DNA of 64,000 bases, taken from NCBI RefSeq assembly GCF_008728515.1, contig NC_044976.1, forward strand, positions 34,061,376 through 34,125,375, given 5' to 3'. Below are positions 48,917 through 60,900 of the stretch, piece after piece; positions within the stretch are counted from its first letter, which is position 1, and each line of letters opens with the position of its first letter. The position numbers and the translations under genes are program-made. Source of the stretch: Papio anubis (Eukaryota; Chordata; Mammalia; Primates; Cercopithecidae). The notes under the pieces are model-generated. The model was given only the letters and a program-made list of their open reading frames with translations, ran no database searches and was not told where the DNA came from.

Positions 48917-51900
48917 GAGACAGAGCCTCCTTCAGGCTCTGTCAGGCTGGTGTGCAGTGGCACCATCTCAGATCACTGCACTCTCTGCCTCCTAGGTTCA
49001 GGCAGTTCTCGTGCCTCTGCCTCCCAAGTAGCTGGGATGACAGGCAAATGATTCTCCTGCCTCAGCCTCCTGAGTAGCTGGGACTATAGGTGCCCCCCAT
49101 CACATAATTTATTGGTGTTTTTAGTAGAGACAGAGTTTCACCATGTTGGCCAGGCTGGTTTCAAACTCCTGACCTCAAGTGATCTGCCTACCTATGCCTC
49201 CCAAAGTATTGGGACTACAGGCGTGAGCCACCATACCTGACCAATTGTTACCATTCTGTTTTTTTTGAGACGGAGTTTCACTCTGTCATCCAGGCCAGAG
49301 TGCAGTGGCGTGATCTCAACTCACTGCAACCTCTGCCTCCCGGGTTCAAGCGATTTTCCTGCCTCAGCCTCCTGAGTAGCTGGGATTACAGGCACCTGCC
49401 ACCATGCCTGGCTAATTTTTAAATTTTTAGTAGAGACAGGGTTTCACTATGTTGGCTGGGCTGGTCTCAAACTCCTGACCTCAAGCAGTCCGCCCGCCTC
49501 AGCCTTCCAAAGTACTGGGATTACAGGCATGAGCCACCGTGCCCGGCCAATTGTTACCATTCTTGAATATGCTTCCGTATACTATTCTACACATGTGCAG
49601 GCATATATGCACATATAACATTTTTAAACACCCAAAACAGGGTTCTTTATACATTGTTCTGTACTTTGCATTTTTCCACTGAACAATATATTTTTAAGGT
49701 ATTACATACCAGCACATATGGATCTGCCTCATTCTTTTGCATAGGTTGAGTGGCTGTGATATAACTTATATAATAAATCTATTGAGGAACATTTGAGTCT
49801 AAATTCTGCTACAAAAATGAAACTTGAATATTATTATATATAGATTCATTTTTGCACTCAAATATGAGTGTATTTGTAGGATAAATTGCTAGGAGTGGGA
49901 CTGTCGGCCTAATACATTTCAGAGTTTTCAGATATTGCAACTTGTTTTTAAAGGTAAGTTGTACCAACTATACTCCCATCAATAAGGCATCAGAGTGTCT
50001 CTTCCTATACCTGCACCAATTTGATATTTGAGATTTTTTTGATCTTTGGCATCCTGATCTTGGTCTAATTTTAAATTGTATTTTTCTAATAAGTGAAGTT
50101 GAATATATTTTCATATGTTTAAAAATAATACATGGAAGGGTCATTTTGAGTGTAAGAGGAAAGGAGAAAAATTGATGCACGCACATATTAATATGTTTGT
50201 GTATATGTCTGGTAACTCGAGGGTGGCCTTGTGTACTATCCTCTGCCTTTTTTAAAGATATTAGAGCTGCTTCCTGATAGGAGACAGGAATGGGTTCTGG
50301 AGTTACAGGCTAGTAGAGAAAGTTCTACATAGTCTACATAGAGTAGGAGGGATGGAAGTAATCAGGGACATGAAAAAGATTGCTAGGCAGCACTGAAGCC
50401 TAATTGGGATTGAAACCATATGATCACAGTTGCTTCTAATGTACCATTTGTGTTATCCAGTAGTATTCAAGAACTTTGATTTAGAAAGTGTGAAGGTCAG
50501 TTGGTTAGATAAACTGGAATTTTGAAGGAATAATGGACACCGTGGGGTCTAAGTTTCAGAGGACAGGAAGTAAGAGATGGTAATGGAGAAAAAACAGGGT
50601 GGTGAGACTAAGTGCTTCAGAGAGATGGAAGAGATGAGATTTTTCTTCCACAGTTTATTCTTATTCCAGTTCACATCTCTTCTACCTTTTTTGCTTATCA
50701 GATCTGGGATTCGAGATTGGAGCAGCCTAGATTCTGTTCCTGATTTGTTTTTTGTTTTGTTTTAATTTTTTTTGAGACAAGATCTGGCTCTGTCGCCCAG
50801 ACTGGAGTGCAGTGACATGATCTCAGCTCACTGCAACCTCTGCCTCTCAGGCTCAAGTGATCCTCCCACTTCAGCCTCCTGAGTAGCTGGGGCTATAGGC
50901 ACACACCACCATGCCTGACTAATTTTTGCATTTTTTGTAGAGACGGAATTTCTCTGTGTTGCCCAGGCTGGTCTCAACCTCGGGAGCTCAGGCGAAAGTG
51001 CTGGGATTAAAGGCATGATCCACTGCACCTGGCTGTTCTTTTTTTTTTCTTCTTTTTGAGACAGGCTCTTACTGTGTTCCCCAGTCTGGAGTGCAGTGGT
51101 GTAATTATAGCTCACTGTAACCCCAAACTCCCAGCCTCAGGTGATCCTCCTGTCTCAACCTCCCAAGCAACTGGGATTATAGGCACATGCTACCATACCC
51201 AGCTAACTAAAAAAAAAATTTTTTTTTTTTTTTTTTTTGTAGAAAATGGGGTCTCACTCTGTTGCCTAAGCTAGCCTTGAGCTCCTAGGCTCAAGTGATC
51301 CTCCTGCCTCGGCTGCCCAAAGTACTGGGATTACAGGTGTCAGCCACCATACCTAGCCCTACTCCTGATTCTTGATAGACCCTGGAGTCAAGCTTTTCTC
51401 CCTTTAGCCTCCCCCTCTTCTCAGAAGGCACTCACACCACTCTTTCAGGTCTGTTAGAGCCTTGGTGGTCTGAGGACCAGCAGTGTCACTTGGGAGCATG
51501 TTAGAAATGCAGAATTTCAGGCTTCACTCTAGACCTGCTGAATCTGAAGCTACATTTTAATAAAATCTCCATGTGATTCATAGGAAAGTTAAAGTTTGAG
51601 AAGCACTGTCATAGGGTAGATGTTAGGAGTGAGTATAATAGATGGGACATTGCCTGGACTTTGAATTACTTCCAAAAGCTTGAAGTGGTGGTAGTCTCTC
51701 AGCTTCCACAGGCCACTCCTATCCCCCACAGGGAAGTGGTGGAATACATGGTCCAGCATTTCAAGCCTCAGATCTTTGGTGATCGCAAGCCTGTGTATGA
51801 TGGAAAGAAGAACATTTACACTGTCACAGCACTGCCCATTGGCAACGAACGGGTAAGGTTGGGAGTCAGGCTAGGCCTGTGTCAGGGGTCTGGGGTAGAA

Positions 51901-54900
51901 CCAAGCTCGTGTAAGCCTCTTTGGAGTCTGGTGATCCAGAGATCCTTTTCATCTTTTGTGCTGAGAAAGTATGTTTTAGGGTGAGGGGTGGGTAGGTGCT
52001 GATGTTTATTTAGTCTCATGTGCCTGTCCGTGTCCTAAACAGATTGAGATTAGACTTAAAATAGACCTAAAGGACTTCCTGCTAGGCTGAGAGGTAGTTG
52101 AGAGGAAGAGAAGCACTGAGCCAAGGTGGCTAGAACCTAAGGGGCTGGACTTACTTTGGGGTCTTCATTATGAGCCCCTGTCAACTTGAGAAACATATTC
52201 TCAGCAAATCCATGGAGCTGGGGGTCATTCTCGTAGAGCAATGGCAATCCTTCACTCCTTTCTCTCACCCTCCTGAAGGTCGACTTTGAGGTGACAATCC
52301 CTGGGGAAGGGAAGGATCGAATCTTTAAGGTCTCCATCAAGTGGCTAGCCATTGTGAGCTGGCGAATGCTGCATGAGGCCCTGGTCAGCGGCCAGATCCC
52401 TGTTCCCCTGGAGTCTGTGCAAGCCCTGGATGTGGCCATGAGGCACCTGGCATCCATGAGGTATTGGGTGTAGTTAGTATCTGGGCTACTAGTGTTGGCA
52501 GAACTGCTGTCAGGGGAGGAGGGGGAGCACATATTAAGGTCCCACAGTGTGCCATTCAAAAAAAATTTATTTGAAGCCCTACCACTTGCCAGGCAAGTGT
52601 GTATTTATATTTAGATGGTTTAAAGCCCTGGCCCTGAACTTCTTAGATATCTTTGGGCCTCATCCCATCTGTCCCTGCAGGGCAGAGAGAAGGTAGAAAC
52701 TTGCACAAGGTCAGTCATACAACTAGTAAAGCATCAGAGCTGGCATTAAAGCCCCGGTGTCCTGCCTTTCAGGCCAGGGCTCCTCCGTGCCCAGGATGCC
52801 TCACAGGGTGGGGGCCTGTGCCCGAGGGACCAGTTCTCTGCCTGTCCCTGCCAGGTACACCCCTGTGGGCCGCTCCTTCTTCTCACCGCCTGAGGGCTAC
52901 TACCACCCGCTGGGGGGTGGGCGCGAGGTCTGGTTCGGCTTTCACCAGTCTGTGCGCCCTGCCATGTGGAAGATGATGCTCAACATTGATGGTGAGTGGG
53001 GAGAGCTATGGAGCTAGGGGCACCCCAAGTCCAGTGACCACACTCCCAGCCTCATCCCTCCCAGCTCTGCAACCACACTCCTAGTCTAATTCCTACAGCC
53101 CTGGCTCCCCCTTCCCCCATCCCAATGCCCTATAAGGAAGAGGGTATAAATTGCTATACCTCCATGTATTGTGGAAGACAGAACCTGAGCTGAGCTATCT
53201 TTACCCTGTCCCCACAGTCTCAGCCACTGCCTTCTATAAGGCACAGCCAGTGATTGAGTTCATGTGTGAGGTGCTGGACATCAGGAACATAGATGAGCAG
53301 CCCAAGCCCCTCACGGACTCTCAGCGCGTTCGCTTCACCAAGGAGATCAAGGGTGAGGACCCAACAGGAGGGGAAGGGAAACAGCTCCACTTGAGCCCTA
53401 AGAGGAAATCCCCTTGGGGTATGCTCAGGGGAGAAGCCAAGGCTGGGCACCAGAGCAACCTATTTCAGCCCTGACAAGCAGTGTGTGTATCTCAGGCCTG
53501 AAGGTGGAAGTCACCCACTGTGGACAGATGAAGAGGAAATACCGCGTGTGTAATGTTACCCGTCGCCCTGCTAGCCATCAGACGTAAGTTGGCAGGGGTG
53601 CTGAGTCATACTTTGTTGGTGGAGAAGGGCTGAGATTTAAAACTCACTATCTTTCCCTCCCTCCTTCCCCCACTGGCCTTGAGAATGAGCCTTGGGGACT
53701 GGCCCTGTTTTTGAAGATAAGCTGTGGGAATTTGGCATCCTTTCTCAATCTTCTCTGATCTGTTGATACTCTGCCTACCATTTTTACCTTCTTGATCTCC
53801 TTGCCTCTTTGGTCCTTTACTTTAGAGCAAGTGTGTTCTCTGATTCCTGTTAGGGTTAGGTAAATGTTAGAATCTCTCTCTAATTATTATTTCTCTTGAA
53901 AAAAGAAAGCTAGGCTCCTGGGTTCCTTGGGGAAGCTGTCATTGATTCCATTCCCATTCTTGACCTTAGGCTACACTATATTATGAGTGTCTACTCTGTG
54001 TTAGGCTTTATGCTCAATATTGGAAATAAATGAGTCAGATAGTATCCTGACTTTTGTGGAACTTGCCCTTCAAACCTTTAGCTTCTTTCTTGGAGCCCTG
54101 TATGTCCTGTTTTCCCATGAGTGGCGATGCTCAAAGAAGTTGGATAGGATGAAGCAAAGTCTGGGACTTCCTTCCTGCACATCATATTGGGGCCAAATAA
54201 AAAAGGAAAAAGTCTGGGACTTCCCATGGTTGTGGGTCTAGAGAAGTGGGACTGAATGCTGGGTTATGACACCCCCTTCCTTCCCTTCTTCTGAACAGAT
54301 TCCCCTTACAGCTGGAGAGTGGACAGACTGTGGAGTGCACAGTGGCACAGTATTTCAAGCAGAAATATAACCTTCAGCTCAAGTATCCCCATCTGCCCTG
54401 CCTACAAGTTGGCCAGGAACAAAAGCATACCTACCTTCCCCTAGAGGTGAGAGGCTGGGGAATAGGCATTGTATATACCTGCATGCTGCTCATCAGGGGT
54501 CTCTTCTTTGAAGTTTGGAAAATTGACATTCTGAGAAGGTATGAGGTAGTTCTCCTGTGAAATAGAGGCCCTTTTCTTACCTGCTAAGTTGTTTCCTTAT
54601 CCCCCATCCTACTCTCATGTTCTTTCAGGGCTGCCAGGCAGAGACAAGCTGAATTTACTGTTTAATAAGTAATTAGTTCGTACAGGACAGAGATTTTAGA
54701 TACCCGCAGTCACTCATGTTCTCTTAATTTCTCTTTCCCTGTTGTTTAGAGCTGGGATCCTAAGTGACCTGAAGATATAAGTGTAGTTTATTCTACACAA
54801 ACTGGTGATAAATATTACCTATAATGTAAATCATGTTTTTCCAATGATTAATGTGTTCATTTTGAAAAAGTTTTAGCCCCAAGATTTGTCATACTTTTAT

Positions 54901-57900
54901 ATAACAGTAGACCTTTGGAATTCTGCAACTGGAGAAGGAATAGTAACGCTAAGTTATAGAATACAAATACAGAATCACTGGGCTATATTTTGTTTGGTAT
55001 ATACTAGCCAAAATATTGAATGAGAAACTACTGCCTACTGCTTCATTGTCTCATCCAGTGCTACTCAAAAAGTGCGGTCGTGTGTACCAACAGGATAGGC
55101 ATTACCTGAGAGCTTACTTAAAATGCAGATTTCAGGTTCCACCCATACCGACTGAATCAGAATCTTTTTTTTTTTTTTTTGAGACGGAATTTTGTTCTTG
55201 TTGCCCAGGCTGAAGTGTGATGGCATGATGTTGGCTCACCGCAACCTCCGCCTCCCGGGTTTCAGCGATTCTCCTGCCTCAGCCTCCTGAGTAGCTGGGA
55301 TTACAGGCATGCGCCACCACACCCGGCTAATTTTATATTTTTAGTAGAGACGGGTTTTTCCATGTTGGTCAGGCTGGTCTCGAACTCCTGACCTCAGGTG
55401 ATCTGCCCGCCATGGCCTCCCAAAGTGCTGGGGTTACAGACGTGAGCCACCACACCCAGCCAGAATCTGTCCTTTAACAAGGTCCAAAGGGGATGTACAT
55501 TAACATTGGAGAGGCACTATACTAGACTACCCTCTTTTTCTTGTTTTTTTGAGACAGAATCTCACTGGAGTGCAGTGGCACCATCTCAGCTCACTGTAAC
55601 CTCCTCTGCGTCCCAGGTTTAAGCAATTCTCATGCCTCAGCCTCCAGTAGCTAGGATTATAGGTGGCGCCACCGTGCCCAGATACGTTTTTTTGTATTTT
55701 TAGTACAGATGGGGTTTCACCATGTTGGCCACACTGGTCTCAAACTCCGGACCTCAAGTGATCTGCCTGCCTCGGCCTCCCAAAGTGCTGGATTACGGGC
55801 ATGAGCTGCCATGCCTGGCCTACCCTCTTACTTTTATCCAACAGCAGAAGTCAGATAGCCCAGACCAAAGCTCAAGTCTTCTGGTGAGCTTCTAGAATTT
55901 CAGAACTAACCTGAGGGAATTAGGCTGAAAGGAGAAGAGATCCCCAAAACCAAGAACTCTGACTTGGTTAATAGCTACTGATGCACATGAAGGCAACATG
56001 TTCTCTGAGGTATAAACAGAGGTTTTTAGGAACAATCTTAGCTAAGTAGACAGTAGCTGATATTTACTGTAAGCAGAGATTTGTTAGCAAACTAACATTA
56101 TTTCTTTTTTTTTTTTTTTTTTTTTTGAGACGGAGTCTCACTCTGTCGCCCAGGCTGGAGTGCAGTGGCCGGATCTCAGCTCACTGCAAGCTCCGCCTCC
56201 CGGGTTTACGCCATTCTCCTGCCTCAGCCTCCCAAGTAGCTGGGACTACAGGCGCCCGCCACCTCGCCCAGCTAGTTTTTTGTATTTTTTTTAGTAGAGA
56301 CGGGGTTTCACCGGATTAGCCAGGATGGTCTCGATCTCCTGACCTTGTGATCCGCCCGTCTCGGCCTCCCAAAGTGCTGGGATTACAGGCTTGAGCCACT
56401 GCGCCCAGCCAAACTAACATTATTTCTATTTAAACAATGGTTTTCAAGGTGTATAATTTATGTTATGACTTAGACCTTGAATTCTATTGTCGCTTATTTA
56501 ACATATATTTATTGAGCTCCTACTATGTGTCATATACTCTTAGGTGCTAGGAACATGGAGATTAACAAGACAGACAAGGTCCCAGCTGTTGTGGAGCTTA
56601 CATTCTAGAAGGGGGAGATAGACAACAAATTGATAAACACATAAGATAGTTTCAGATGGTGATAAGGTGCTATAAGAGTAATAAAATAGGTTAAGGGGAT
56701 AGAAGTAAGGGAGGAAGAGGGTAGAGAGCTATTTTAGTTGTTAGGGAAGTCCTCTCTTAGGAGACATTTGAGCTAAGTCCCAAATTATGACACAGAATCA
56801 ACCTTATAACAACCTGAGAGAAGAGCCTTCCAGGCAGGAGGAAGTACAAAGGTTCTAAAGCAGAAGAGAATTTGGATCTTTTTGAGGGATAGACAAAAGG
56901 TTATGGTGGCTAGAATGTATTGTGTGAGGGGAAAAGTAGTAGGAGATGATTCTGTAGAGGGCCAAATCCTATAGCCTGTTGAAACCACGTGGCATTTTAT
57001 TATTGTTTTTTGGAATAGCTTTATCCAGATCGGCTGTGATGGCTCATACCTGTAATCCCAGCACTTTGGGAGGTCAAGGCAAGAGGATCGCTTGACTGCA
57101 GTTGTAGTGTGCACCTGTGGTTCCAGCTACTTGGGAGGCTGAGGTGGAAGCATTGCTTGAACCCAGTGAGCTGTGATTGTGCCACTGGATTCTAGCCTGG
57201 GCAACAGAGACCCTGTCTCAAAAAATATATATATAAAAAAAAAACAGTTGTATCAAGATACAATTCATATACCATAAAATTCACCATTTTAAAATGATTA
57301 GGTAGTTTTAGTATATTCACAGAATTGTACAACAACTATCACCACTATTTGATTCCAGAACATGTCACTCCTAAAAGAAAGCCTATATTGCTTAGCAGTT
57401 ACTGACCATTCCTTCTCTCCCCAACAGCCTGTAGTAACCACTAATCTACTTTCAGTCTCTGGATATACCTATTTTGGACATATCATATATGTGAAATAAT
57501 ACAATATGTGTCCTGTTATGACTGACTTCTATCATTTAGCGTAATATTTTCAAGGTTTATCCTCTTTCCATCAGATGGATATGTCATATTTTGTTAATTC
57601 ATTTATCAGTTAATGGACGTTTGAATTGTTTCTATTTTTTGGGTATCATGAATAATGCTGCTGTGAATATTGTTGTACACATTTTTGTGTGAACGTAAGT
57701 TTTTATTTCTCTGGAGTATACACCTAAGAGTGATATAATATATAACAATGTTTAACATCTTTTTTTTTTTTTGAGATGGAATCTCGCTCTGTCACCTAGG
57801 CTGGAGTGCAGTGGCGTGATCTCGGCTCACTGCAAGCTCTGCATCTCAGGTTCACACCATTCTTCTGCCTCAGTCTCCCGAGTAACTGGGACTACAGGTG

Positions 57901-60900
57901 CCCATCACCACGCCCGGCTATTTTTTTGTATTTTTAGTAGAGACAGGGTTTCACTGTGTTAGCCAGGATGGCCTCGATCTCCTGACCTCGTGATCCACCT
58001 GTCTCAGCCTCCCAAAGTGCTGGGATTACAGGCGTGATTCACCGCGCCCAACCAATGTTTAACATCTTGATGAGCTACCTGATTGTTTCCCAAAGTGGCT
58101 ATGATATTTTACAATCCCATCAGTAATGAATGATAGTTCTAATTTCTGGCCAGGTAGGATTTTATTCTAATTATAATATGAATCCGTTAGAAAATTTTAA
58201 GTAGAAGAACAGTATGGATTATTGCTGTTCTAGTTTCTGGTTGTGAAGATCCAACTAGAAACTAGAAGTAGTACCTCCAGTCCACCTCTGTATCTTCCTC
58301 GAATAGTTATGTAGGTCAGTGAGTGTCCACAAAATCATTTGTTCATGTTCAAATCACAGTTCATTCCTTCTTCCGTCTTCTCTTTTTCAAATTGTGGTAA
58401 AATATGCATAATATAAAATTCACCATTTTAACCATTTTTAAGTATACAGTTCTGTGGCATTAAATAGATTCACGCAGTTGTACAACGATCACCATGACCA
58501 ATCTCTAGAACTTTTTCATCATTCCAAACTGAAACTCTATACCCATTAAACGACAACTCCCTCCTTTTAACCCTTAGCAACCACCATTCTACTTTCTGTC
58601 TCTATGAATTTGACCACTGTAGGTACCGCAAATGAGTGGAATCATACAGTATTTGTCCTTTTTTGACTGGCATATTTCACTTAACACGATGTCTTCAAGG
58701 TTCATCCATGTTGTAGCATGTTAAGATTCCCTTCTATTTTAAGGCTGAATAATAGTCCGTTGTATGTATGTATCACGTTTTGTTTATTCATTCATCTGTC
58801 CATGGATACTTGGGTTGCTTCTTCCTTTTGGTTATTGTGAATAATGCTGCTGTGAACAGAGATGTACAAATACCTGTTGAAGTTCCTGTTTTTTTGAGTA
58901 CATACTCAGAAGCAGAATTTCTGGTTTATATGGTAATTCTATGGTTAATTTTTTGAGAAATTGCCATACCGTTTTATAGTCGCACTAGCATTGTACAAGT
59001 GTTCTAATTTCACCACATCCCTGATTTTAATTCTGTATCTGTAACCACCTGTAAAGAATGCTACAACTTTAAGGCACCTTTAAGAGAACAATCTCACAAA
59101 TTTCAATAATTTTGGATTTTCATTAAGTGAATTGACTATTTTGTTTATTTTCTGGAATATAGAGTATGAAGGCAGGTGACCTTGGGCTGGTTTTCCTTCC
59201 CATTGTTTACCATGAACTCTGGGAATTAGGACGAGAATTAGTATGTAAAGAATGTTGGCCCTCTGGGAGCGAGTTCCACATTTCATCTCATCTAAATCCT
59301 TACAACAACCTCATGAGACAGCTAGTGTATTTTTTTTCTCATGTTTGAGATTAAAGAAGATTCTCAGAGTAGTTAAGAGTCCTGTTTAAGGTAACATCCC
59401 CTAGAAATGGCAAAGCTGTACTTCAAACAGAAGGATTTCCAGACCTACTGGCTCTCTCAATTCTAGCAGCCTTCCTGTTCACAGCATCCTGGATATAGTA
59501 TATTGGGGATTAGAAGTCTTGTATGTCACTAGACAGCTTTTTATGATCTCTATTGTTTTCTGTTGGGCCCAGAACAGATGAAGTAAATGGCAAGATGTTT
59601 CTCACACCAGCAGAGGACACTGTCAGCCAACAGAGACAGTGATAGCGGTGGTCTGGGGGCTCAGGAGTTTAGAGCCAACCCTAGTCCTGGTGGGTTGCTG
59701 GATGGAGCAACTACGTACCTGCCACCATGGAGAGCTGCCTTAGAAATCTAATTTGTGTATATTGAGTTTTTCAGTATTCAGAAGAGCTCTCTATATATGG
59801 TCCTTTGGTAAATAATATTCTGTGCTGCAACTTATTGTTTTCTGTGTTCCAGAACTATACTCAGTCCTTTAAGTGCTTTATTTAATCTTGAGACAACTCT
59901 GAGATTGTTACTATTATCCTCATTTAAAATATGAAGGTCAGGCGTGGTGGCTCACTCCTGTAATCCCGGGAGGCCAAGGTGGGTGGATCACCTGAGGTCA
60001 GGAGTTCAAGACCAGCCTGGCCAACATGGCAAAACCCCATCTCTACTAAAAATACAAAATTAGCCAGGCATGGTGGCATATGCCTGTAATCCCAGCTACT
60101 TGGAACGCTGAGGCAGGAGAATCGCTTGAACCTGGGAGGTGAAGGTTGCAGTGAGCTGAGATCGTGCCATTGCACAGCAGCCTGGGCAAGAAGAGCAAAA
60201 CTCTGTCTCAAAAATAAATAAATAAATACATATATACATACATACATACATACAAGAATTAGCCAGATGTGGTGGCGGGTACCTGTGATCCCAGCTACTC
60301 GGGAGGCTAAGGAAGGAGAATTGCTTGAACCTGGGAGGCAGATGTCTCTGAGCCGAGATTGTGCCGCTGCATTCCAGCCTGGGCGACAGAGCAAGACTCC
60401 ATCTCTTTTTTTTTCCATCCAAAAAAATAAATAAATAAATAAAATATGAGACCTGAGCCCAGATCTGGCGCTGGATCACAAGCTTTTAATCACAAAGTGG
60501 TTGAATTGCCTTTTTTTTTTTTTTTTTTCCTTTTTTTGAGATAGAGTCTCACTCTGTCACCCAGGCTGGGGTGCAGTGGCGTGATCTGGGCTCACTGCAA
60601 CCTCCGCCTCCTGGTTCAAGCGATTCTCGTTCCTCAGCCTCCTCAGTAGCTGGGATTACAGGCACACGCCACCATGCCTGGCTAATTTTTGTAATTTTAG
60701 TAGAGATGGGTTGGCCAGGCTGGTCTTGAACTCCTGACTTCAAGTGATCTGCCCGCCTTGGCTTCTAAGGTGCTGGGATTACAGGCATGAGCCACCATGC
60801 CCAGCCTGAATTGCCTTTTACTTTGCACATGAATATTTTCTAACTTACCTATCAAGTGAAACTCAAGAGGAGAATACATGTATGCACAAAGGATTTTGCA

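Larger units (their letters stand above)
57000..58153 (-). mobile_element. L1M 3' fragment (antisense) inserted in an L2
   Basis: 'ATAAAATTCACCATTTTAAA', 'GTACAACAACTATCACCAC' and 'ATGAATAATGCTGCTGTGAA' are L1M 3' phrases. L2 sequence flanks it on both sides. Alus lie at 57028 and 57762. Confidence 0.65.
56490..58250 (-). mobile_element. L2 fragment (antisense), split by L1M
   Basis: 56490-56999 ('GGAGCTTACATTCTAGAAGG', 'AAGAGCCTTCCAGGCAGG') continues at 58154-58250 ('GGATTTTATTCTAATTATAA'), interrupted by the L1M. Confidence 0.6.

Noticed and set aside
59924..60418. 164-codon minus-strand ORF
   Set aside because: Entirely Alu-derived translation.
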